Below are positions 8,056 through 15,565 of a DNA stretch of 24,207 bases, piece after piece. Position numbers and translations under genes: made by a program. The notes under the pieces were generated by a model. It saw only the letters and a program-made list of their open reading frames with translations. It did no database searches and was not told the DNA's origin. Source of the DNA: CAZDRI01 sp964508055 (GTDB lineage: Bacteria; Pseudomonadota; Gammaproteobacteria; PS1; Pseudothioglobaceae); assembly GCA_964508055.1 (NCBI GenBank), contig CAZDRI010000025.1, positions 1 through 24,207 of the forward strand, read 5' to 3'. Position 1 is the first letter of the stretch; each line of letters opens with the position of its first letter.

Positions 8056-8670
8056 TTATATATTTTTCAACAATCTTAGCTTTTTATACAACATAGCTAC
8101 ATCATCTTTTAAGTGCTTTATATCTTTGTTATTATTTATCAAAAAACTAGGCATTTTTTTTAATAAATCAAATCTTTGAGAGTTGTTAGCTTGTTGAGAT
8201 AAAATTTTTTCAGCTGCTTTTTTTGTTACATTATCTCTTCTTATAAGTCTTGCAATTTGTGTATCTAAATCGCATAAAACTACTATAACCTTATCAAATA
8301 AATAGCTTAGATTTTTCTCTATTAAAAGTGGCACTACTACTATAACTAATTCTTTTTTTAGTTGTTTAATTTTTGAATTCATTGCAGATATTATTCTGGG
8401 ATGAATAATTTTTTCAATCTTATTTTTTGCATCTTTATTATTAAATAAAATACTCTTTAGCTTATCACGCTTAAGATTTCCATCTTTTGCTAAAATATCT
8501 TTACCAAATTCTAAAACTAACTCTTTTAAAGCCCTGCTATTAGGTTTGACAACCTCTTTTGCAAGAATATCCATATCAATAATATCTATTCCTAAATCAG
8601 CTAATATTTTGCTCACTTCAGTCTTGCCCGAAGCTATTCCTCCTGTTAATGCTATTTTAATTATTGACAT
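8056..8670 (-). CDS. coaE: Dephospho-CoA kinase
   Basis: Catalyses ATP-dependent 3'-phosphorylation of dephospho-CoA, the last step of coenzyme A synthesis. It has 204 residues, the usual length. The P-loop is Gly10-Gly-Ile-Ala-Ser-Gly-Lys-Thr17. The substrate-side Asp32-Met-Asp34-x-x-Ala-Lys-Glu-Val-Val motif, the IHPRI motif and the lid region RLIRRDNVTKKAAEKIL are all present. It stands alone between rsmI (convergent) and lptM (divergent), so it probably has its own promoter in the A+T-rich 8671-8722 interval. Confidence 0.95.
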   Translation of the reverse strand: MSIIKIALTGGIASGKTEVSKILADLGIDIIDMDILAKEVVKPNSRALKELVLEFGKDILAKDGNLKRDKLKSILFNNKDAKNKIEKIIHPRIISAMNSKIKQLKKELVIVVVPLLIEKNLSYLFDKVIVVLCDLDTQIARLIRRDNVTKKAAEKILSQQANNSQRFDLLKKMPSFLINNNKDIKHLKDDVAMLYKKLRLLKNI

Positions 8671-8722
8671 ATATATATATTAAACTAGTAAAATGTATCA
8701 TTTAAATTTTAATATGGTAACT

Positions 8723-8977
8723 ATGAAATCTAAACTAAATTTAACTTTAATTTTCACAATATTAGCAATTATAACTGCTTGTGGTAAAACAGGTGATTTA
8801 CAACGCAAACAAGATGTAAAAACTATTAATACATCAACAAACAAAGAGCAAGCTTATAAAAGTGATAGTTTTAATAAAACTAATACTACAAAAACTGCAA
8901 CTATTAGTAAAACTAAACCAACAGTTAAAACTGTTTACACCCCTGAAGCAGATATTCAGTCTCAGAAAAATAAATAA
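8723..8977 (+). CDS. lptM: LptM-like small outer-membrane lipoprotein
   Basis: An 84-residue lipoprotein with a hydrophobic signal peptide and Cys20. The mature N-terminus is Cys-Gly-Lys-Thr-Gly-Asp-Leu, the CGxxGxL signature of LptM (YifL/LppL). The rest is low-complexity, Thr/Lys-rich and probably disordered. In E. coli LptM interacts with the LPS translocon LptD and promotes its correct assembly. Pseudomonas-type genomes place this lipoprotein immediately upstream of lysA, exactly as here. Start: in-frame ATGs at 8693 and 8714 would put charged or polar residues before the signal peptide, so 8723 (Met-Lys-Ser-Lys) is preferred. No strong ribosome site is visible for any of them. Confidence 0.85.
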   Translation: MKSKLNLTLIFTILAIITACGKTGDLQRKQDVKTINTSTNKEQAYKSDSFNKTNTTKTATISKTKPTVKTVYTPEADIQSQKNK

Positions 8978-10228
8978 TTGGAAACTTTTTATTATAAGAA
9001 AAACGAACTATTTGCTGAGTCTTGTAATTTAAATGACTTAGCAAAAAAATATACAACTCCTTTATTTGTATATTCAAAAAATTGTATATTAAAAAATTAT
9101 CAAAAATTTACATCAGCTTTTAATGATAATGATAAACATCTTGTTTGTTATGCTGTAAAAGCTAATTCAAACTTATCAATTTTAAATTTATTAGCAAAAG
9201 AAGGTGCTGCTTTTGATGTAGTATCCATAGGAGAATTAGAAAGAGTATTAATCGCTGGAGGTAATGCTAATATGTGTATATTCTCTGGCGTTGGTAAGAC
9301 TAAAACAGAAATTATAAAAGCTATAGAACTTGGAGTATTTTGTTTTAACATAGAGTCTGAAGCAGAACTTATAAGAATAAATAATATTGCTAAGCATAAA
9401 AATAAAATAGTAAATATATCTATAAGAATTAATCCAAATATTGATGCTAAAACCCACCCTTATATTTCTACTGGACTTAAGGAAAATAAATTTGGTATAA
9501 ATTATGATAAAGCAATTGAAGTATATGATAAGGCAAAAGATTTTTCTCATATAAACATTAAAGGTATAGCTACCCACATAGGTTCGCAAATTACTGAGTC
9601 CAAACCATTTTTAGATACATTAGATAAATTATTAGAGCTTGCAGCCATTTTAAAAAATAAAGGTATTAATATTGAGCACCTTGACTTAGGAGGAGGATTT
9701 GGCATTAAATATGATAATGAACAGACAATAAATATTAAAAACCATATAAAAGCTATTGCAAAAAAAAATAATAATAAATATCAAATTATTATTGAACCTG
9801 GTCGTGCAATTGTTGGTAATTGCGGAGTATTACTAACCAAAGTTGAATATTTAAAAAACACAAAAGAAAAATCATTTGCAATTGTAGATGCTGCTATGAA
9901 TGATTTAATAAGACCAGCACTTTATCAATCGTATCATAAAGTTATGCCTTTAGTGAAAAATAGCAAAGGTATATATAAGCATTGGGACATAGTAGGTCCA
10001 ATATGTGAGACAGCAGATTTCTTAGCGCATAATAGAAGACTTAGTCTTAATCAAGGCGACTATTTAGCTATAATGTCAGCAGGTGCTTATAGCTTTGTTA
10101 TGAGTTCAAATTATAATTCTAGAACTAAGCCCGCAGAAGTATTAATAGATAATGATAATCATTATTTAATAAGAAAACGCGAAATAATAAAAGACTTGGT
10201 TGCAAATGAAAAAGAGCTATTAAAATGA
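8978..10228 (+). CDS. lysA: Diaminopimelate decarboxylase
   Basis: A PLP enzyme of the alanine-racemase fold that decarboxylates meso-diaminopimelate to L-lysine. It has 416 residues, full length. The PLP lysine is Lys61 in YAVKANSN. HIGSQ, the LDLGGGFG loop, the phosphate-binding EPGRAIVGN block and Cys343 in GPICETADF are intact. The start is TTG at 8978, immediately after the lptM stop. It gives the N-terminus seen in Pseudomonas LysA, whereas the first internal Met is far too late. No clear ribosome-binding site precedes it, so translation is probably coupled to lptM. dapF, the usual next gene in this arrangement, is absent; the restriction-modification cluster follows instead. Confidence 0.95.
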   Translation: METFYYKKNELFAESCNLNDLAKKYTTPLFVYSKNCILKNYQKFTSAFNDNDKHLVCYAVKANSNLSILNLLAKEGAAFDVVSIGELERVLIAGGNANMCIFSGVGKTKTEIIKAIELGVFCFNIESEAELIRINNIAKHKNKIVNISIRINPNIDAKTHPYISTGLKENKFGINYDKAIEVYDKAKDFSHINIKGIATHIGSQITESKPFLDTLDKLLELAAILKNKGINIEHLDLGGGFGIKYDNEQTINIKNHIKAIAKKNNNKYQIIIEPGRAIVGNCGVLLTKVEYLKNTKEKSFAIVDAAMNDLIRPALYQSYHKVMPLVKNSKGIYKHWDIVGPICETADFLAHNRRLSLNQGDYLAIMSAGAYSFVMSSNYNSRTKPAEVLIDNDNHYLIRKREIIKDLVANEKELLK

Positions 10229-10258
10229 ATAAAATGATAGGTTTAGAAGTAACCAATT

Positions 10259-11089
10259 ATGAATAAAATATTCTTAAAAAATTCACAAGATATGCAAGAG
10301 ATTGATAACAATTCAATTAACTTAATTATTACATCTCCTCCATATTTTAATATCAAAAATTATGCTAAAAATGGCCATCAAGATGAAATACATTCAAAAA
10401 AGCACACAAGCCAAATAGGAGATATAAAAGACTACAAAACCTTTATCAAGGAATTACAAAAAGTATGGGTGGAATGTGAAAGAGTTCTGAAATCAAATGG
10501 CAAATTAATCATAAATACACCTTTAATACCAATAAAAAAAAAAGAGCTAACCACACATTATAATAGACATATTTTTGATTTAAATTCAGACATACAAACC
10601 TCTATTATTTACAGAAAAAAAACAAAGATGTTTTTGTTTGATACTTATATTTGGAATAGAACTAATACTTCAAAAAGTTTAATGTTTGGCAGTTATCCAT
10701 ACCCTAGAAATTTTTATGCTCAAAATACCAGTGAATTTATTACTGTGTATGTTAAAGATGGTATACCAAAAAATGGATTACCAAGTGAGATAAAAGAAAA
10801 AAGCAAGCTATCTCAAAAAGAGTGGGTGGAGTATACTAAACAAATTTGGAACATACCCATACCTAATAAAAATGATCTGGCATTTGGGAAACATGCAGCG
10901 ATTATGCCAGAGGAAATAGTAAAAAGGTGCGTTAAACTTTTTTCGTTTGTGGGGGATACTGTGCTTGACCCTTTCGCTGGAAGTGGTACTACACTAAAAG
11001 TTGCTAAACAATTAAAAAGAAATTATATTGGTTATGAAATAATGGAAAATTATAAGCAAATTATAGAGAAAAAAATAAATAGTATTTAA
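10259..11089 (+). CDS. Beta-class DNA methyltransferase, M2.MboII-like candidate
   Basis: A 276-residue amino-methyltransferase of a restriction-modification system. Motif IV Thr-Ser-Pro-Pro-Tyr (25-29) precedes motif I Asp-Pro-Phe-Ala-Gly-Ser-Gly-Thr-Thr (237-245), the motif order of the beta class. A TSPPY motif IV is frequent in N4-cytosine enzymes, but adenine enzymes also carry it, so the methylated base is uncertain. It is the first of three tightly packed genes, two bases ahead of a second methyltransferase and followed by an endonuclease. In MboII-type systems, which cut an asymmetric site, each DNA strand needs its own methyltransferase. By that analogy this enzyme would protect the second strand. 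It lies 30 bases after lysA, and no clear ribosome site is seen. Confidence 0.85.
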   Translation: MNKIFLKNSQDMQEIDNNSINLIITSPPYFNIKNYAKNGHQDEIHSKKHTSQIGDIKDYKTFIKELQKVWVECERVLKSNGKLIINTPLIPIKKKELTTHYNRHIFDLNSDIQTSIIYRKKTKMFLFDTYIWNRTNTSKSLMFGSYPYPRNFYAQNTSEFITVYVKDGIPKNGLPSEIKEKSKLSQKEWVEYTKQIWNIPIPNKNDLAFGKHAAIMPEEIVKRCVKLFSFVGDTVLDPFAGSGTTLKVAKQLKRNYIGYEIMENYKQIIEKKINSI

Positions 11090-11091
11090 TT

Positions 11092-11916
11092 ATGCAAAAT
11101 GATATTTTTTATACTTATAAACCTAGAAATAATCTGATTATTGAGACTAAAAAGAATAAAATTTATAATTTAGATGTATTTGATTTTTTGCATAATAAAG
11201 TATCTGACAATTCTATTGATTTGGCAGTAATAGACCCGCCTTATAACATGAAAAAAGCTAACTGGGATACTTTTAAAAATCAAGATGATTTTTTAAGTTT
11301 TACTTTTGCTTGGATAGAAGCGTTATTACCAAAATTAAAACAGAATAGCAGTTTATATATTTTTAATACTCCTTTTAATTCTGCTTATATTTTGCAATTT
11401 TTAGTAGAGAAAGGGTTAGATTTTAAAAATTGGATTGTGTGGAATAAACAAGATGGCATAGGTGCCCCTAAAAATAAATTTGTTAATGGTAGCGAAACTA
11501 TTTTGTTTTTTACTAAAGGACAGCCAGTATTTAATTATAATGATGTTAGAGAGCCATACAAAAGCACAAGCAGAATGAAGCACGCTACAAAAAAAGGCAT
11601 ACTAAAAAATGGTAAAAGATGGTTTCCAAATCCTAATGGGCGTTTATGTCCTGAAGTTTGGGAATTTAGCAGTGAAAGACATAAAAATAAAATAAATGGT
11701 AAAGTTCAAAAAATGCCACATTTAACCCCAAAACCAAAAGACATGATAGAAAGAATTATTAGGGCAAGTTCAAATGAGGGCGATTTAGTTTTAGATTGTT
11801 TTTTAGGTAGTGGCACGACTGCTATTGTAAGTAAAAAAACAGGTAGGAACTTTATAGGAACAGAATTAAATAAAAATTATTATAATTTGTGTGTTAAAGA
11901 ATTAAAAGAAATATGA
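11092..11916 (+). CDS. N6-adenine DNA methyltransferase, M1.MboII-like
   Basis: A 274-residue beta-class adenine methyltransferase. Motif IV is Asp-Pro-Pro-Tyr (48-51) and motif I Asp-Cys-Phe-Leu-Gly-Ser-Gly-Thr-Thr starts at 235. The central and C-terminal blocks (about 60-110 and 160-245) closely resemble what I remember of M1.MboII. Examples are LYIFNTPFN, a Lys-His-Ala run followed by KGILKNGKRWFPNPNGRLC, and ERIIRASSN. M1.MboII methylates the last adenine of GAAGA, so that specificity is predicted here but not proven. It overlaps the endonuclease gene by four bases (ATGA), indicating translational coupling. Confidence 0.9.
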   Translation: MQNDIFYTYKPRNNLIIETKKNKIYNLDVFDFLHNKVSDNSIDLAVIDPPYNMKKANWDTFKNQDDFLSFTFAWIEALLPKLKQNSSLYIFNTPFNSAYILQFLVEKGLDFKNWIVWNKQDGIGAPKNKFVNGSETILFFTKGQPVFNYNDVREPYKSTSRMKHATKKGILKNGKRWFPNPNGRLCPEVWEFSSERHKNKINGKVQKMPHLTPKPKDMIERIIRASSNEGDLVLDCFLGSGTTAIVSKKTGRNFIGTELNKNYYNLCVKELKEI

Positions 11917-13181
11917 TAGATAATAGTTTGCAAAAAATGTTAGACATAGATAATAGTAATAACTTTTTAAACTACATAGTTGATAGACTACAAAAAGTTG
12001 ATTATAGAGGTATCCACATATCACAACATAATAGATATAATTTGGATTTTGTAATCAGTGTTTTGAGTGCAATAAAAGAGATAGTTAATAATGATTTGTT
12101 TGAGATACCAAGAGGAGATTACAGCGAAAGAGAAAATGTTAAAAAATATAACATTGATGATTATCAAAAATTCAAAATAATAACAGATAAAGTTAAATTA
12201 TCATCTGGTAGAACCACATACAACTCAATTAAAAAGAATTTTTTTGTTGATTTTCATAGAATGGGATTGATTACAAGATATGATAAAAATAAAATTCCAT
12301 CCAACCCTTATAAACGAACAACAATACACTATGTGTCTTTAACAAATGAAGCAAACAAATTGTTAGATGCTGATAGTGTAATTAAAAAGCATAGAATATT
12401 TACTGATATTCTAGATAAAAATCTTTTTAATTCTTATTTAAGTAATTTAGTAGATTTAATTTTTAACAGCCCATACAAAAATGATGTACTAAGCATACAC
12501 GAATTTATGTTTATATTTACTGATACAAAATTAAATAACCCAATTAAATTGCTAAATAAATATAGAGAATTAAAACAATTCCAAAAAGATAGGTTGTTAG
12601 AATTGATAAAAATATATGCTAACCCAGATAACTTTGACAGAAACAAAACACAAAAAAGAGATTTTCATAACTGGATAAATGAAACACAACAAATGTTTAT
12701 ACTGTTAAAACAAACTAGTTATTTTCAAATTGATAAAAAAAGTCAAAATATCCAATTAAATATTGGAAATTATGGCATTTTCAGTATTGATAATATAAAA
12801 AGAAGTGGTAAGCCAAAACAAGAATATTTCAAACTTCACAAACAGCAGAAAATAAAAAATTTTGAATTACATCATATAATTGCTGTTTCCAAAGCGAGAA
12901 ATGAAAAAGAGGTTGATATGCTTGACAACACCTATAATTTGATTTATTTACATAAAAACAAACATTTAGAAATTACAAGAAACAAAAATGCCCATGTTTA
13001 TTTATCAATAAATGAAACAAATGTAAATTTTTGTAACTTTAATGAAAATAGAATACAGGCAAAGAATAAGCATGAAGCCTTTTATTCAACAGAAAAAGAT
13101 ATTCTAAGTAAATTAGACGAATATAACAAAAAAACAATAAAGGTAGTATATGAATTTGATGAAGTTGTTAATTGCAAATGA
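11913..13181 (+). CDS. Type II restriction endonuclease, HNH-type, MboII-like candidate
   Basis: A 422-residue protein with an HNH/beta-beta-alpha-metal-like motif near its C-terminus: Glu-Leu-His320-His321-Ile-Ile, then Asp-Asn-Thr-Tyr-Asn342, then His347-Lys-Asn-Lys-His351. The first 300 residues show no motif I recognise and probably hold DNA recognition. Its length is close to R.MboII (a little over 400 residues), and the order methyltransferase-methyltransferase-endonuclease is the one I recall for the HpyAII system of Helicobacter pylori, also GAAGA-specific. The endonuclease call rests on the HNH-like motif plus the four-base overlap with the preceding methyltransferase. The reading frame is full length and looks intact. 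Confidence 0.8.
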   Translation: MIDNSLQKMLDIDNSNNFLNYIVDRLQKVDYRGIHISQHNRYNLDFVISVLSAIKEIVNNDLFEIPRGDYSERENVKKYNIDDYQKFKIITDKVKLSSGRTTYNSIKKNFFVDFHRMGLITRYDKNKIPSNPYKRTTIHYVSLTNEANKLLDADSVIKKHRIFTDILDKNLFNSYLSNLVDLIFNSPYKNDVLSIHEFMFIFTDTKLNNPIKLLNKYRELKQFQKDRLLELIKIYANPDNFDRNKTQKRDFHNWINETQQMFILLKQTSYFQIDKKSQNIQLNIGNYGIFSIDNIKRSGKPKQEYFKLHKQQKIKNFELHHIIAVSKARNEKEVDMLDNTYNLIYLHKNKHLEITRNKNAHVYLSINETNVNFCNFNENRIQAKNKHEAFYSTEKDILSKLDEYNKKTIKVVYEFDEVVNCK

Positions 13182-13240
13182 GTTACATTGTCTCAAAATG
13201 CAAATTTAGCTGTTAAGTATTTACATATTTTGGAAAAATA

Positions 13241-13537
13241 ATGAAACTTAACAACAATCAAAAGAAATTTTTAAGAAAAATAGCACATGATATAAGACCT
13301 ATGGTAACTATTGGACAAAAAGGTTTGTCATTAAGTGTATTAGCAGAATTAGACAGCACTTTAAAGCATCATGAATTAATAAAAGTAAAAATTTATAGTG
13401 ATGCCAAAGATGAAAAACAACAAATAATTAATAAAATTTTAGAGTCATCAGGAAGTGAACTTATTCAAGCTATTGGAGGGATATTAACAATTTATAAAAA
13501 ATCTAACGATAACCCTAAAATAATATTACCAAAATAG
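13241..13537 (+). CDS. yhbY: YhbY / CRM-domain RNA-binding protein
   Basis: A 98-residue single CRM (CRS1-YhbY) domain protein. It begins Leu-x-x-x-Gln-Lys-Lys-Phe-Leu-Arg-Lys-Ile-Ala-His. The characteristic Thr-Ile-Gly-Gln-Lys-Gly-Leu-Ser loop and Gln-Ala-Ile-Gly-Gly-Ile-Leu-Thr-Ile-Tyr-Lys follow. YhbY-type proteins associate with pre-50S ribosomal subunits. It follows the restriction-modification block by 59 bases and precedes lpxB by one base, so it is the first gene of a yhbY-lpxB-nadC transcript. Confidence 0.93.
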   Translation: MKLNNNQKKFLRKIAHDIRPMVTIGQKGLSLSVLAELDSTLKHHELIKVKIYSDAKDEKQQIINKILESSGSELIQAIGGILTIYKKSNDNPKIILPK

Positions 13538-13538
13538 T

Positions 13539-14618
13539 ATGAAAACAATTGCTATTAGTGCTGCAGAAGCCTCAGGAGACTTATTAGCAAGCACAATAAT
13601 TGAAGAATTAAAAAAAAAATCTAATATAAAAATTAAAGGTCTAGCTGGTGATGTTATGGAGAAAGCTGGATGTGAAGTATTGTGGCATACTAAAAAAGTA
13701 TCTGTTATGGGTTTTAGTGAAGTATTGAAAAAACTTCCAAGTATTCTAAAACTACAAAAAGAAGTGATTAATTATTTCACCAATAATCCTCCAGATATTT
13801 TTATTGGTGTTGATGCTCCTGATTTTAATTTTAAAATAGAGAAAGCTCTAAAAGCTAAAGCTATAAAAACTATCCATTTTGTAAGCCCGTCAATATGGGC
13901 ATGGCGGCAAGGTAGAGTAAAAAAAATAGCAAAATCAACAGACTTAATATTATGCTTGTTTCCTTTTGAAGCAGAATTTTATAAAAAATATAAAATAAGT
14001 GCTGAGTTTGTGGGTCATCCATTAACTCAAAAACTTAAGCCTAGGGTAAATTACAAAAAAACTAATAATATTTTATTAATGCCAGGTTCTAGATATTCTG
14101 AGATAAAAAGATTACTCCCTCCTCTTTTAGAATCAGCTAAATTAATGAAGACTAATAATAAAGAGTTGAAATTTAATATAGCTCTTGTTAATGACGAGCA
14201 ATTAAATTTTGTTAAATCACTTGCAAATGATAACTTTAATATTGTTATTAATAAAACTCATGATATTATGAAGAAATCTGATTTAGTGATTTTAGCATCA
14301 GGCACAGCATCATTAGAAGCTGCGTTAATTGGCGTTCCTATGATAGTAATTTATAAATTGTCATACTTTAGTTATATTATTGCTAAACAATTAATAAAAA
14401 TTCCTTATGTATCATTACCAAATGTTATTGCAGGAAAAAAGATAGTGCCTGAGCTTATACAAGATGATGCTAATGTAGATAATATTTATAAAAATGCTTC
14501 TAAGCTTTTAAATAAAGACAATTCCATGCTTATTACCGAGTTTAAAAAAATCCATAACCAACTTAATAAAAATACTACCTCAAAAGTTGCTACTAAAATT
14601 TTAAACTTAATAAAATGA
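13539..14618 (+). CDS. lpxB: Lipid-A-disaccharide synthase
   Basis: A 359-residue GT19 glycosyltransferase. It joins UDP-2,3-diacylglucosamine and lipid X into the lipid A disaccharide at the inner face of the cytoplasmic membrane. Conserved blocks are present in order: AAEASGDLL near the N-terminus, IGVDAPDFNF, the FVSPSIWAWR motif, LLMPGSRYSEIKRLLP and the C-terminal ASGTASLEA nucleotide-binding motif. It is slightly shorter than E. coli LpxB (382). It overlaps nadC by four bases (ATGA). The usual lpxD-fabZ-lpxA neighbours are not in this window. Confidence 0.95.
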   Translation: MKTIAISAAEASGDLLASTIIEELKKKSNIKIKGLAGDVMEKAGCEVLWHTKKVSVMGFSEVLKKLPSILKLQKEVINYFTNNPPDIFIGVDAPDFNFKIEKALKAKAIKTIHFVSPSIWAWRQGRVKKIAKSTDLILCLFPFEAEFYKKYKISAEFVGHPLTQKLKPRVNYKKTNNILLMPGSRYSEIKRLLPPLLESAKLMKTNNKELKFNIALVNDEQLNFVKSLANDNFNIVINKTHDIMKKSDLVILASGTASLEAALIGVPMIVIYKLSYFSYIIAKQLIKIPYVSLPNVIAGKKIVPELIQDDANVDNIYKNASKLLNKDNSMLITEFKKIHNQLNKNTTSKVATKILNLIK

Positions 14619-15436
14619 ATAAAATAATTGTTGATACAGTAAAAAGGGCTTTACAAGAAGATATAGGTTCTAAAGATGTATCTGCTGATTTGATAGATAA
14701 TGACAAAATTATGACAGCTGAGTTAATATGTAGAGACAAAGCTGTGATTTGTGCTAAAGATTATTTCAATGAAACTTTTTCTCAAATAGATAAAAATATA
14801 ACAATCAACTGGTTAGTAAAAGAAGGCGATTATATAAAAAAAAATACTATTATTTGTGCAATAACTGGTAATTCTAAAACAATATTAAGTGGTGAAAGGA
14901 CTGCAATTAATTTTCTCCAAACTCTTTGCTCCAGCGCAACTGCAACTTATAAACTTAATGAAAAAATAACAACAAATACAAAGATATTAGATACTAGAAA
15001 AACTATACCAAACTTAAGATATGCTCAAAAACAAGCAGTATTAGCTGGTGGAGGTCATAATCATCGTATGGGTCTTTATGATGCAATAATGATTAAAGAA
15101 AATCACATAATAGCACTTGGCTCAATAACTAATGCGGTAAAAAAAGCTAAGGAAAAATATCCAAAACTTGATTTAATTGTTGAAATTGAAACTATAAAAC
15201 AACTAAAAGAAGCATTATTATTGCCTATTGATAGAATTCTTTGTGATAATTTTAGTGTAAAAAAACTAAAAAAAACAGTAAAAATTAACAACAGCAAAAT
15301 TCCATTAGAAATATCAGGAAATATTAATAAAAAAAATATAAAAAAATATGTTCAAACTGGTGTTGATTTTATTTCTATAGGCTCAATAACTAAAAACATC
15401 AAATCAATTGATTTCTCTTTAAGATTTAAGATATGA
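14615..15436 (+). CDS. nadC: Nicotinate-nucleotide pyrophosphorylase (quinolinate phosphoribosyltransferase)
   Basis: Converts quinolinate and PRPP to nicotinate mononucleotide in de novo NAD synthesis. It has 273 residues. The family blocks are intact: ALQEDIGSKDVSADL at the N-terminus, ERTAINFLQ, the DTRKTIPNLRYAQKQAV substrate loop, GGGHNHRMGLYDAIMIKENH, and the C-terminal acidic VEIE and CDNF motifs. Its start overlaps the lpxB stop, so the two are translationally coupled. Confidence 0.95.
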   Translation: MNKIIVDTVKRALQEDIGSKDVSADLIDNDKIMTAELICRDKAVICAKDYFNETFSQIDKNITINWLVKEGDYIKKNTIICAITGNSKTILSGERTAINFLQTLCSSATATYKLNEKITTNTKILDTRKTIPNLRYAQKQAVLAGGGHNHRMGLYDAIMIKENHIIALGSITNAVKKAKEKYPKLDLIVEIETIKQLKEALLLPIDRILCDNFSVKKLKKTVKINNSKIPLEISGNINKKNIKKYVQTGVDFISIGSITKNIKSIDFSLRFKI

Positions 15437-15565
15437 TTCTATAAAAAATAAAATACCCAACTAAATCGGTAAGCTTAACATCTTAAAACTGATTTTAATA
15501 GTAATTTTTTTCAAATATATGCACTAACTTTTGTTTTTGCTTTTCCTATGTTGTCTGTATCAAAG

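Noticed and set aside
9248..9589. 113-codon open frame on the minus strand within lysA
   Set aside because: It lies antisense to a fully conserved enzyme and its Tyr/Ile/Phe-rich product is what A+T-rich antisense yields.
10259..13181. Possible larger defence island around the restriction-modification genes
   Set aside because: The flanks are core genes on both sides (lysA, yhbY) and no further defence gene is present.
15483..15511. TTAAAA-CTGA-TTTTAA followed by a T run after nadC as a terminator
   Set aside because: The stem is six A/T pairs only and six bases from the T run. In such an A+T-rich region this is expected by chance.
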